Shown: positions 1 through 11,400, counted from the stretch's first letter. The stretch is DNA of 20,520 nt from Bacteroidota bacterium (GCA_023488865.1 JAMDDG010000198.1:1-20520), one strand, 5' to 3'. Numbers and translations are program-made. Notes: a model not told the origin generated them from the letters alone.

Positions 1-3000
1 GAATATCAAGCTGCAAAGATTGGAGATAAAATGGGCGGACTATCCGACAACCAATCGTGGAAAGATTATTGGAAGTCAGATTCAGACCAGTCAAAAGAAA
101 ATATTCAATCTCTTGACAAGTGGGGTAATGCTATACCTAAACTTCATGGAGGCGCAGGAGGATTTGTAGCATCATCACTACCAATGATCGGAGCAACAGC
201 AGCAGCAATTATGCTTAAAAACCCAATGGCAGCTTCGGCGCTTACCGGGACAATGGGTCAGATGATGTTTGGTTCAGGTATTGACGCATACGACAAGCAT
301 ATTGACGAACAGAAAGACCTATTCAGTAAAGGACAAATAGCCAAAGAGCCGACTGTTGATGAGGGTACAAAACTTGGAACAGGAATACTTTATGGTGTAC
401 TTGGGACACTGCCAATAGCAGGAACAATAGGTAAATGGATTCCAAAAGGGTTATTCCAAAAGTCTATTCAGACCGCACTTGAAAGCAATCCCGAAACAAT
501 CAACAATGCCGGTAAGGTTATTTGGGAAAACTTTGTAAAGGATGCCCCTGGAGTTGCAAAGCAATTACTTAATCAAGCCAAAGAAGGGCTTGGAAGTAGT
601 ATTGCAAACATGGAGGTTATGCAACTTGGTCAAAAAGCCGTTGACAAATGGATGATTGGTCAGGAAGGTATTGGAGTAAAGGAATTTGGAGAAACAGCAG
701 TAAGTGCATTGGGTTCTGCAATATTATTTCATGGTGCATTAGTTCCATTCTCAATGTATGCTCAAAACACAGCGACAATGCAACGTAGAAACTCACAGGG
801 TAGAGTTGATTTAGGAAAAGACGTTGAAGGAAATCCGGTTGAAATTGTAAAAGATGGTAAGGGTGGATTTTATGGAGTTACCCCGGAAGGTAAAACAGTC
901 AAGGTCGACCCGGACGAAGCACAAAATATTGTTACTATTCCAATAAACGTTTTCAAGCAATCACTTCAGGAGGCCAAAGGCAACGGAGGAAAACTATTTG
1001 AAAACGCTGATGTATATGCCGTAAAAGGCAACCTGGAAAACACGGCCAATCAGGTAGGATATAAAAATACTGGGGATATTCTTATTCACTTCGACCAAGA
1101 CGGGAAAAGGTTCTTCGTAAAAGACGGTGATTTAAAAGACCCCAAGGCAAAATTGACCTTAGTCGGAGAAGATGGCAAAACCTATTCAGGCACGGTTCCA
1201 AGAAACCAGATTAACACCCTGACAAAAGAACAGTTTATCAATGAGGGATTAGACCGTTATACGAGTACAAAACCAACAGAAGTAACCGATCCAATCCTGC
1301 CACATATAGAGGCCAAAAGAACAGAACACATCGACCAGGTTGACAATCACATCGCGAACTTTCAGCATGAATCAGGAAACCTTATCAAAGTTAAAACCCA
1401 AAAGGGCGCAGAGCGTTATGTGATTAAAGGGGACTTGAATGATCCTGGCGATATGATATTCCTTAAAGACCCAAATAATCCATCTGAACCTCCAACAATA
1501 GTAACATCACAGGGATTAGAGATTATTGACCAGGTGCCTTCTGATCAATATCGTCAATCCCAAATTGCAGACTTTGACGCACAGTCGGCTGATGTAGTCG
1601 ATAAGCTCAATCAAAAAAAGCAACAGAAGGCGCAGGAGGAAGCCCATGCAACCTCTTTGGGTATCGGTGACCCCGTAACAGTTCCAGACGGTAGAACAGG
1701 CAAAATAAGTAGGGTAAACGGCAGGGATCAGGTATTTGTAGCACTCGATGAAAACGAAGGGCAGGAAGTCAACCCTACCCTATATAACCCAAGCGAAATA
1801 ACCAAAATCGAACCACCGGTAGAACAATCCACTATTGAACCAGTAACAGATCAACAAAATGAGCAACAACCCAATCCCAATCCTACTCAGGACGTACCCG
1901 TCCACAAAGAGCAACTTATCAACATCGGAACTGCAAGCAAACCTCAAAATACGAGGATTGTCACCGACCCGGATGGGATCAAACGAATTGATGTGAATTT
2001 CGACACGGACGCCAAAGCTAAAAAAGTTGCTGAAATTATTCGTACAAAAGGTAAAGTCTCAGCTAACTATGACGTCACGGTTGACAAAGTAGAAATTAAC
2101 CCGGATGATGAATTTACAGATGTGATCTATACCGTCACCCTTCGCCCGAAGGTGGCAGTAGTTCCTAAAATAGATGAAAAGTCTTCAGAAACAGCCGGAC
2201 CCCCTACGGTTGAGGTAAAACAGGGGCAAGTACCCAAAACCTCTGCTCCTGTTGAACCCGTAAAAGGTGAAAATGTTGCAGAAAATGTAAATATTACAGA
2301 AACAAAAAATGAAATAGTTCCAGAAAACAAAATACAAGAATCTAAAATAGAACCTATTACAGATTTAGGAAACTTAGAAAGTTCACATAAATTGCAAGTA
2401 TTACAAAAAGTGAATCAAGAAAGTTTACCAAAAGAGGGTGCAGAGTTATCCCCTGAAGAGCGAAAAACGGTTCACAATAGTCTGGTCGGCTTGGTCGAGA
2501 AGTTCAACGACATCCCAAACAACCACACCAATAAAAGAAGTTCGGTTCAATCACAAATTCTTCAAACGGTACAGCGGTTAGGCGAAGGGTATAAGGTTGA
2601 TGTGGACAGACAGAGAAATATCACTGTCACCAAAGAAGGAAAGAAGATTGGCAGGATTGGCACAAAACAAAGTACCGAAGAGGTTAATACCCACCCTCTA
2701 CTATCCGAGTACCCACAGGAAGTACAGGACTTCTACGGCCGTCTAAATGCGTCTAATTCCATTGAGTTTTTAGACATTCCTACGTCTATCAACCAAGGAG
2801 TAAGAAACATTCAGGAAGGTAAAAAATCTGTTGCAGCCAACAGTGTCCTGGATGAGGTAGAACGAATGTTCTCAGAAGGGGTCGTAAAATTAAAGGGGAC
2901 GAAAAATAGTCCGGCAATTAATGTGCCAGTTCAGGAATATTTTGCTACATTTGAAAAACCGTTATCACCGGAAGAGGAGAAATTCGCGGAAACCCTATCG

Positions 3001-5463
3001 CAGGATGACCACGAAAAACTCTGGCAGATTGCTTCATATTATGATCTCACGCCGGAACAGACCGAAGAAGTTGATAATTTATTTTTAGAACATGGAAAAG
3101 AAAGTCAAATTGACAGAACAGCAGGAGTTCAACCGGAAGTTGATGCTGAAGGCGCGAAACCTGAAGTTACTGGAAGGAATCAAGGAGAAGACCTCTCCCA
3201 AGGTCAAATAACCCAAGTCCAAGACGAACTCAAGAAGGCCAGGGCGGCTTACTCTAAAGCCAACAACCTCTACAACAAACTTAAAAATTCACCTGAATTT
3301 GGCGGGAAAGGTCAAATATCCCAAGACGGAACAATTGCGGGACATGATGCTATTGACTTCGGTAACGATGCAATTCTGAACGGTGCGAAGAAAAAAGCCG
3401 ATCAAGCCCGATTGGCCGTAACCGAAACCGAAAAGAAGTTGGCCAAACTGGAAGATGAGAAGGTTGATAAAGTTCATAATCAGCAGGACTTATTCAAAGA
3501 AGAATCCTCTCCCCTAACCGACTTAATTGAATCAGCCAAAAAGAAATCAGAACCCATAGTTCCACTTAATACCCAATCCAATGAAGCAGAAAAAGTGCAG
3601 GCCGAAGGGAAAAGGAAGGCAGAGGAAGAAGTAAGGCCGTTAAGCGAGAAAGAACTTCGTCTGCAGGGGCTTAAAGAGAAGATGAAGAAACTCCTTCCTC
3701 CTTCCGATATTGTAAGCGAACCAGAAGCACCCTACGAAGGAGGATTTAATTCTGAAATATTCTCCGTTGGCGCAGAGATGGCAATGCTTCATGTTCAGAT
3801 GGGCAAAACATCGTTCTCAGACTTCTCAAAAGCGATGGTAGGAGATTTTGGCAGTTCAATTAAACCCTATCTTAAAGCTTTCTATAATGGAGCCCGCGAC
3901 CTTCCAGGAATGGAAGAGTATGAGTCCGGGATGGATGAATACAAAGATGTTAAAAATGCTGATATTGAACAGGTTTTAGTAGAAAAACCGCTGAGTGTTC
4001 TTGTTACCGGTGGTCGCGGCGCACTTATCCAGACACCTAAAGAAAAATTTGTAGATGCTGTTGTTGAAAAAATTCGCACAGGACAGAAGATCCAGAACGG
4101 TCCGGCACTTACAGCACTTGCAACAGAGTCAGGACTTCAGGCGGGAGAACATTACATGAGCGTCAAGGAGTTGTACGATCTTGCAGGATTGGCAATTAAT
4201 AAATACATCCTTTCAAAAGGAAACACATTCTCAGTTGAAGGAAGAACCGCAAGCGATATTCGAGCCGGCATTCCAATACTTGAAAACCTTCAAGACCTAC
4301 TCCCAACAGAAACACAGAGATCGGCAGAACAGGTAGCGTTGCAACAATTCAGTACGCCCCCCGCACTTGCGTATATAGCTAACTGGGCCGCACAAGTCAA
4401 CCCAAAGGACACAATGCTTGAACCTTCTGCCGGAGAAGGAAATATCGCCGTATTTGCGAAAGTATCAGGTGCAAATGTTATCGCCAATGAATTTGACGAA
4501 AACAGACTTGAATTAATCCGGATGCTTGGAATTAAGGCCATTCGAAGTGATGCAAAACACATTCCCTTACCAACAATAGCCACCAAAAAGGTTACAGTAG
4601 TAGTTATGAACCCTCCTTTTTCCAGGGATATCGCCCTGGGTGACAAGATGGATCTTCACGCAGCAGAAAAACACATTGATTCAGCGCTGGAAAAACTTGA
4701 ACCGGGGGGTCGATTGGTGGCTATTGTTGGTAAGGGAATGTCATTTGATAGCCCAACTCACAAGCCGTGGTGGGATAAAATCAGTAAAAACAATCAGGTA
4801 AAAGCAAATATTCTCATTTCAGGTGACGCATATCGAAAAAAAGGTACTAACTTTGATAACAGGTTATTAGTTATTGATAAGTCTGGTCCTGCAGGAGCAA
4901 AACCAATAACAGGAAGCGTTGATAATTATGCAGAATTACTGGATGGGTTAGAACACTTACCATTAAAGTTCACGAAATATGAAAACATTGGATCAGGTAG
5001 TTCAGGACAAAACCAAGATCTTCGACCTGGGAGAACCCCCGGGCAAGGGCCTGGCAGCAATGATGCTCCTGGGATTGGATTATTTGGACATCAATACAGT
5101 GGACAAGCAGGATATGGAAGACCAAATCCTGAGCCTAATTTACCTCCCAAACAAGCAGGTGGCAACCTTCCTGGGGAAAACGCCGGAGGAAATGGCGCAA
5201 GACCTATACTCACTCCAAACGCCGGAGGAAATAACAGACCTGTTGCTGCCAAACCTTCTCATGGACGCAATGAAGGAAAAACTGGACAACTTCCCTCTTC
5301 AGTCGATAACCCTGAAAGAGGATCAAAAGAAGGGTTAAAACGATTAGAAGTACAATTTGTTGATAAAAAATCAGATGAGCAAGGCGCGGTAGGCTATGAC
5401 GTTTACCGACCAGAAATAAAAGTTGTCGGTTCAGTCCCTCATCCTACGGCATTGGTAAATTAG
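1..5463 (+). CDS. Giant phage polyvalent protein, N-terminal part with DNA adenine methyltransferase (5'-partial)
   Basis: The frame is already open at base 1, so the gene starts upstream; the ATG at 31 is only the first Met in view and residues are numbered from it. Residues about 40-90 and 115-135 are Gly/Ala-rich and hydrophobic, as in ejected internal virion proteins. Beta-rich modules follow (about 345-400 and 434-525), then a KOW/SH3-like module (about 540-593) and a long charged linker with QQDLF at 1151-1155. The methyltransferase has a SAM-binding motif (LEPSAGEG, 1463-1470) and catalytic NPPF (1527-1530), the signature of N6-adenine enzymes. A Gly/Pro/Asn-rich linker (about 1655-1770) follows. 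The frame ends at TAG 5461-5463 inside the HPTALVN element that in related proteins joins methyltransferase to helicase, so this is probably the front half of one protein. Expected role: protecting or modifying ejected phage DNA. The domain calls are firm; the role is inferred from the polyvalent-protein family. Confidence 0.85.
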   Translation, partial: EYQAAKIGDKMGGLSDNQSWKDYWKSDSDQSKENIQSLDKWGNAIPKLHGGAGGFVASSLPMIGATAAAIMLKNPMAASALTGTMGQMMFGSGIDAYDKHIDEQKDLFSKGQIAKEPTVDEGTKLGTGILYGVLGTLPIAGTIGKWIPKGLFQKSIQTALESNPETINNAGKVIWENFVKDAPGVAKQLLNQAKEGLGSSIANMEVMQLGQKAVDKWMIGQEGIGVKEFGETAVSALGSAILFHGALVPFSMYAQNTATMQRRNSQGRVDLGKDVEGNPVEIVKDGKGGFYGVTPEGKTVKVDPDEAQNIVTIPINVFKQSLQEAKGNGGKLFENADVYAVKGNLENTANQVGYKNTGDILIHFDQDGKRFFVKDGDLKDPKAKLTLVGEDGKTYSGTVPRNQINTLTKEQFINEGLDRYTSTKPTEVTDPILPHIEAKRTEHIDQVDNHIANFQHESGNLIKVKTQKGAERYVIKGDLNDPGDMIFLKDPNNPSEPPTIVTSQGLEIIDQVPSDQYRQSQIADFDAQSADVVDKLNQKKQQKAQEEAHATSLGIGDPVTVPDGRTGKISRVNGRDQVFVALDENEGQEVNPTLYNPSEITKIEPPVEQSTIEPVTDQQNEQQPNPNPTQDVPVHKEQLINIGTASKPQNTRIVTDPDGIKRIDVNFDTDAKAKKVAEIIRTKGKVSANYDVTVDKVEINPDDEFTDVIYTVTLRPKVAVVPKIDEKSSETAGPPTVEVKQGQVPKTSAPVEPVKGENVAENVNITETKNEIVPENKIQESKIEPITDLGNLESSHKLQVLQKVNQESLPKEGAELSPEERKTVHNSLVGLVEKFNDIPNNHTNKRSSVQSQILQTVQRLGEGYKVDVDRQRNITVTKEGKKIGRIGTKQSTEEVNTHPLLSEYPQEVQDFYGRLNASNSIEFLDIPTSINQGVRNIQEGKKSVAANSVLDEVERMFSEGVVKLKGTKNSPAINVPVQEYFATFEKPLSPEEEKFAETLSQDDHEKLWQIASYYDLTPEQTEEVDNLFLEHGKESQIDRTAGVQPEVDAEGAKPEVTGRNQGEDLSQGQITQVQDELKKARAAYSKANNLYNKLKNSPEFGGKGQISQDGTIAGHDAIDFGNDAILNGAKKKADQARLAVTETEKKLAKLEDEKVDKVHNQQDLFKEESSPLTDLIESAKKKSEPIVPLNTQSNEAEKVQAEGKRKAEEEVRPLSEKELRLQGLKEKMKKLLPPSDIVSEPEAPYEGGFNSEIFSVGAEMAMLHVQMGKTSFSDFSKAMVGDFGSSIKPYLKAFYNGARDLPGMEEYESGMDEYKDVKNADIEQVLVEKPLSVLVTGGRGALIQTPKEKFVDAVVEKIRTGQKIQNGPALTALATESGLQAGEHYMSVKELYDLAGLAINKYILSKGNTFSVEGRTASDIRAGIPILENLQDLLPTETQRSAEQVALQQFSTPPALAYIANWAAQVNPKDTMLEPSAGEGNIAVFAKVSGANVIANEFDENRLELIRMLGIKAIRSDAKHIPLPTIATKKVTVVVMNPPFSRDIALGDKMDLHAAEKHIDSALEKLEPGGRLVAIVGKGMSFDSPTHKPWWDKISKNNQVKANILISGDAYRKKGTNFDNRLLVIDKSGPAGAKPITGSVDNYAELLDGLEHLPLKFTKYENIGSGSSGQNQDLRPGRTPGQGPGSNDAPGIGLFGHQYSGQAGYGRPNPEPNLPPKQAGGNLPGENAGGNGARPILTPNAGGNNRPVAAKPSHGRNEGKTGQLPSSVDNPERGSKEGLKRLEVQFVDKKSDEQGAVGYDVYRPEIKVVGSVPHPTALVN
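1330..1809 (+). repeat. Source copy of module pair A-B shared with the leftward membrane-protein gene
   Basis: Within the polyvalent gene, module A (1330-1604, beginning HIDQVDN) precedes module B (1645-1809, the KOW-like DGRTGKISRVNG segment). Blocks 1375-1503 (129 nt, one mismatch), 1537-1598 (62 nt, no mismatch) and 1687-1797 (111 nt, two mismatches) recur in inverted orientation at 13814-14275, with A and B in the opposite order. Counts were made by eye. Confidence 0.9.
5461..5463 (+). other. In-frame amber codon splitting the polyvalent gene
   Basis: TAG at 5461-5463 is followed in the same frame by GCT CAG GAT and then TTG at 5473, and the frame stays open to 12402. The peptide before it (HPTALVN) and after it (AQDLVVSFPKTNYRP) match, on the two sides, one continuous family element of the form HP..LVES....V.PP..TYRP at the methyltransferase-helicase junction. 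It may be a point nonsense mutation, a sequencing error or a read-through site. Confidence 0.9.
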
Positions 5464-5472
5464 GCTCAGGAT

Positions 5473-8400
5473 TTGGTTGTAAGTTTCCCAAAAACCAATT
5501 ACAGACCACTGTTAAAAGAATCAGTTATCACATCAGGAGCACTGAGCGAAGCGCAGTTAGAGGATATTGTTCTGGCTGGAGGATCTCATTCTCAAATTTT
5601 AAACTCAGGCGAACGCCGTGGTTTCTTTCTTGGTGGTGGAACAGGTTACGGCAAAGGAAGGGCAGTTGCGGCCATTATTCAGGATAACATCAATCAAGGC
5701 AGGAAAAAAGCAGTCTGGATCTCTAAAAATGCAAACGCACACGCTGATAGTGCGGATTATTTTGAGGCTATCGGCGGCAATCCGGATGGCATTTTCTACC
5801 ACAAGGATGCCAAAACCCCCATCGCAAAAAAAGAAGGCGTATTGCTTATGACCTACGGAACCCTTAAGGCGGGTTTTAAATCATCAAGGGATTATTCCAG
5901 GGAGCCAAATTTTTGGAACGAACAACACGATAGCCGACTTCAACAGATAGCACAATGGCTTGGAAAAGACTTTGATGGAGTAATCATCTTTGACGAGTCT
6001 CACCAGATGGCCAATGCAATAGCTTCTCAGGGTGGAAGAGGGATGAAAAAAGCTTCTCAAACAGCACTAGCAGGAGTTGAATTACAGAAAATGCTTCCTA
6101 ATGCAAGGGTAGTCTATGCTTCTGCAACCGGAGCAACTGAGGTTTCCAACCTTGCCTACGCACAACGCCTGGGACTTTGGGGCGATGGAACACCATTCGC
6201 TAATTCACAAAGCTTTATCAATGCAGTCGAGAGCAGCGGTTTGGCAGGAATGGAGATTATTTCTAAGGACCTCAAGGCGATGGGATTGTATTCAGCAAAA
6301 AACCTCTCCTTCGATGGAGTGGGTTATGAGACATTGCAGCACAATCTTTCACCCGAACAAGTTGAACTTTATAACCAGTGCGCCGATGCTTGGCAATTAG
6401 TTCTTCGAAACATAGATACCGCTATTGAACAAACCGGAGCCAGCAGTGGAGCTAAAGCGGCAGCCAAAAGCGCATTTTGGGGAGCACACCAGCGTTTCTT
6501 TGGTCAGATTATAATGACCATGCAGATGCCTACTGTCATACAGGATATTCAAAAAAGCCTTGAAGAAGGCAAGGCAATTGTATTACAACTCGTTAACACT
6601 AATGAGGCAGCAACCAAACGTGCCCTGACCGAAGCCGAGGAAGACGCACAAGGCGAAGAGGTTGATTTCGAAGAGTTAGACCTCTCTCCGAAAGCTTCTT
6701 TGATCGAATACATCAGAAACGGATTCCCCGTCAACCAGTTTCAAACCGTTGTGGATGAAAATGGAAACGAGAGACAAGAACTTGTAATGATCGATGGGAA
6801 ACCGGTTCAGAATCCCAACGCCGTACGCTTGAGAGATAACCTTATCGCTAATTTAGAGAGGGAACTATTCTTACCAGAAGGGCCTTTGGATATAATTATC
6901 AACACCTTTGGAGTGGATAAGGTTGCCGAAATCACAGGCAGAACCGTCCGAATAGTCAGAAAAGAAAACCCCGATGGAAACTTAGTAAAAGTAGAAGAGT
7001 CGAGGACTACCGCCCATGTAGCACACGATAAGGATGCTTTCATGGATGGTAAGAAAGATATTCTTGTGTTCTCTGATGCCGGTGGAACCGGGGCCTCCTT
7101 TCATTCAGATCTTTCACGGATCAACCAAAAGCAAAGAAAACATTATGTACTCCAGGCAGGATGGAGGGCAGATAAGGCAGTTCAGGGGTTTGGCCGTTCA
7201 CATAGAAGCAATCAACGTATTGCACCTATTTTCTCACTGGCCACCACGGATTTAAAAGCGCACCGAAGATATTTATCCTCCGTTGCCAAACGTCTTGATC
7301 AATTAGGAGCCTTAACAAAAGGTTCCAGACAAGCCGGAGGACAAGGCATTTTAGATGGTTCGTATAACCTGGAGGGTTCTTATGCTACTCAGGCACTGTT
7401 TGAGTTTTACCAAGCAGTAGAAGCCGGAAGAGTACCAGGGGTGGATATGAGTACCCTGGAAGATCAAATGGCCCTGAAAATCTACAAAGATGACAAAGAC
7501 GGCAATCGAAAATACAATGAGGATGTAATTTTCAACACCAAGCAATTCCTTAATAGAATTATGTCACTCAGGGTGGACTTGATGGACAAGGTATTTGATG
7601 GATTTATGGAACGCCTGGAAGAAAAGATCAGTAATGCCAAAATAGCCGGCACGTATGACGAAGGGATTGAAGCGGTGCACGCTATTCACACTAAGGTTAT
7701 CGACGAGGTGCCGATTTACACCGACGAAAAGACAGGAGGGCAAACCTTCTTAACCTCGATTGAACTGGAACTCCCCAATGAAAAAACCAAATGGAGTGAG
7801 ATACTTTCCCGGACAGACCGGTATGGAGACAAGTTTAAGGGATTCTGGACAGAAGAGCGTTCCGGTAAGATATATGCCATTGTGGAGACGATGGAAGTAC
7901 AACCAGATGGATTCAGAGATCACAAAGTAAGACGCATAAGTGTCGTTACTGATTCATTTATTGAACCATCTGAATTTAGGGGTAAATATCATAAACTACC
8001 AGACGAACAGGCAGCAAAAGCAAAGTGGAACGAGGACTATGAGGCCTATCCTGCCACTCGCAAGAAAACAGACCACATCGTAAAAGGTTTGATCCTGCCT
8101 ATCTGGAACCGTTTACCAGAGAAAATCAACGTCAGACGCTATGTTGACGACAACGGCGCTCCTCACCTGGGAAGGTGGTTCAGTAAAAAAGAGGCCGAAA
8201 AGATCCTTGAAACATTTGAGGTTGCAAATACCAAAAATTACAAAGTTTCCGATGCCGTAAATGCTATTCGTCAGGACGGATATTTTAAATTGGCAAACCA
8301 GTTTGAGTTCACAAAAGGGAAATATCAGGGACTTGATGTTATAAAGATAACCGGCCCCCGTCAATACAGCGACAGAGACAGACTCGAAAGAGCCGGAGCG

Positions 8401-11400
8401 ATGTTCCAGGTGACAAGTACCATGTCCATGTCTGGGAATTTCTATGTCCCAATTGATACGGCAGAAAAAGTTGTAGATAATATCATACAGTTATACAATT
8501 CACCTATTATTGCTATCGAGGACGCAGAGGGGAATAACTTTAATCGTGTCAACGAACCACAAACCCCATACAACAAATCCCTTCCGCCCTCAGACTTCCT
8601 TAAACAGTCCAAGACCCCGTCTTCGGAAACGGTTTCGACTACTCCGCTTGAAGATTTAATCTCCAAGGCAAAAGAGAACAAATCTTCCAATTCCGATGTA
8701 TCTTTGTTAAATGAAAAGAAAAGAACCTACAAAACCAAAGAAGGGGAAACGCTCCAATACAGTCTATTCTCAGATTCAGACTCCTCCGTTAATGACAGGT
8801 CAGGCACCGGCTTACTACAACGGGAAGAAAGTAGAGTTTCCAACCCCTCTTTACGTCAATTAAAGGAAGGCGAAATAACGAGTGTTGAACAAAAATATAC
8901 TCGTGATAAAAACTTTGTTTTCGATGGACGGAACAAGATTGAGAGTACAGACGATATAGCCTATCTTTTCAGACAGCTCGAAAATAAATCAGTTGAAAAT
9001 ATGTTTGCCTGTTTTGTAAAAGACGGCAAACCTACCATTGTCCATATGTCAGCCGGAGGTCAATCGTCAACAGTATTTAATCATCAGGTACTTAATGATG
9101 GAATTTCAAGATTCTCCCCCGATATAGTTTACCTTATCCACAACCACCCATCCGGAAATCTTCAATATTCAGATGCAGATATTCGGATGCACCAAGGCGC
9201 AATTGATGCCTTTGGTGACATTATCGGAGAACATATTCTCATTAACCTGACATCGGGATTATATGCAACATTCAGAAGCGGTCAGTCTTCGCATGAAGTG
9301 AAAATTATGCCATCTGATAAAAATAGGGCACCCGAAATAAAAAATTCTGAAAAGAAATATACCGTTTACTCTTTCGACAAGCAGGTGTTTAAAGAAAACG
9401 CCGTTCTTCCGTATAAAATTACAGGCCCGGATCAAGTCGCAGAATTTATTTCAGCCCAAAGATTCACTGATGGGAATAAGTTAAGCGCACTGATTCTCGC
9501 CCGGAACAATGACATCAAGGCATATATTCACCTTTCGGATGTTGATTTATCTGACCCAACAGCAATTGAGGGATTGATTAAAGAACTACAGGCATACTCC
9601 GGTAGGTTTGGAGGACAAGGAATAATTTTATCAGGTACAAGGGGTCTTGATTATGAGGCAAAGCGCAATTTAAGATCAGTTAAAGAAACACTGAAAAAAT
9701 CTGATATTACACTGCAAGACTACGTTTCAAATGTCGTAAACAGATCACAATATGAATCACTTGCAAACGAAGGACTCATGGAACCCTCAGTACCCTACGA
9801 AGCTAGAGAGGTAAATGATCCCGGGAAATCTAAACCCACTCACGCTCTTGACTACCTCAACGGAACTGTACCGTACTCCCGTGGAATAAAATCGATCAAA
9901 GAAGCCACTAAGTACATTCCCGGAGTAACGGAGGGGAAAGAGGTGGTAGAAAAGTTCAAAGAGGCACTGAACATAACATCATCCCCTTCCGGTAAGCTCA
10001 ACAAAGAATCCGGAGAACTCGCCAAACGGTCATTGCGTGAAAATCTCGGCACTATGTCAAGAAACTTAAACATGGCTGCCGAACAATTAAAGAAGGCATC
10101 AAACAGGTTTGATCGTTTAAGCAAGGATGAATGTCTTGATTTCTATGATAAAATGGAAACGGGGCAAAAACAATCCACTGAAGGATTGCAGGGTTACGCT
10201 GATGCGCTTAGGACATATTATGACAAAACAAGGGACAATGTAAGGGATTTAGGGACTGGAAAACTTGAACAGTTCAATGAAAATTACATGGCTCACTTTT
10301 ACGAAAACGAAGGTAGGGTATCAGAGAAATTCTATGCAAAATCAAAAACACCATTAGAGGGGCCAAAAGGATTTTTAAGGCAAAGGACATACGACACACT
10401 AAAGGATGCAATGGATCATGGTCTGATTCCGATTTCATATAATCCCGTTGTCATGGCAATGATGAAAATTCGGGAGATGGAGCGTTATGTTATGGCTCAC
10501 AAAACCCTGAACGAGTTAAAAGACACTAAATACATTTCTTATTACAAGATTGGGACTAAGCCACCGGAAGGTTGGACTATGATCGATGATAAAGTTAGTC
10601 GGGTAATGATACCCAAGGAGGGCGGACTTATTCATGTTGGCAATTGGTATGCCTTAGATGGCGCAGCAGATATCTTCAATAGATTTCTTTCAAAAGGATT
10701 AAGGGGTAATCAATTATATAATCTCTGGAGAGGACTGGGTAATCTTATAACACAATTTCAACTAGGTTTTTCATTTTTTCACCTTGGATTTACTTCACTA
10801 GACGCCTCTATTTCAAAATTAGGAATGGGGGCAGGACTTGTTTATCATGGTAAACCATTGGAGGGGTTGAAACATATCGCTTTATCCCCATTTGCACCCA
10901 TTACAAATATTATTCAAGGTGATAGGCTTCAAAAAGCATGGTACGGCAACCCAAGTACACCAGAAATGCAAGAAATTGCAAAATTCATGGAGATTGCCGG
11001 AGGCCGGGCAAAGATGGATGATATGTACAGAGAAAAGTGGGGGCAGAAAATAATTGACAACTGGAAGAAAAACAGATATATTTCAGCATTAGGGGAAATA
11101 CCACTAGCCATAGTAGAGAAATCAAACTGGCTTGTTCTGGAATACATAGTACCAAAACAAAAGATGGGCGTTTTTGTGGACATGGCAAGAAGAGAAATTA
11201 TGCTTCATCCAAACGATACTCCTGAAGAAAGAAGAAGAAGATTGCAATACAACTGGAACTCGGTTGATAATCGGATGGGGCAGCTTGCCTATGACAATTT
11301 ATTTTGGAATAAAACTTTAAAAGACATCGCTTTTGGAACTATTAGGTCGGTAGGCTGGAATTTAGGTACAATTAGAGAAGTGGGAGGCGCACCTATAGAG

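Noticed and set aside
5461..5463. Amber codon as evidence for a TAG-to-Gln recoded phage genome
   Set aside because: Only one in-frame TAG occurs in more than 12 kb of coding sequence, and dnaB and the antirepressor end in TAG at sensible places where read-through would add unrelated tails. A single mutation or local read-through fits better.
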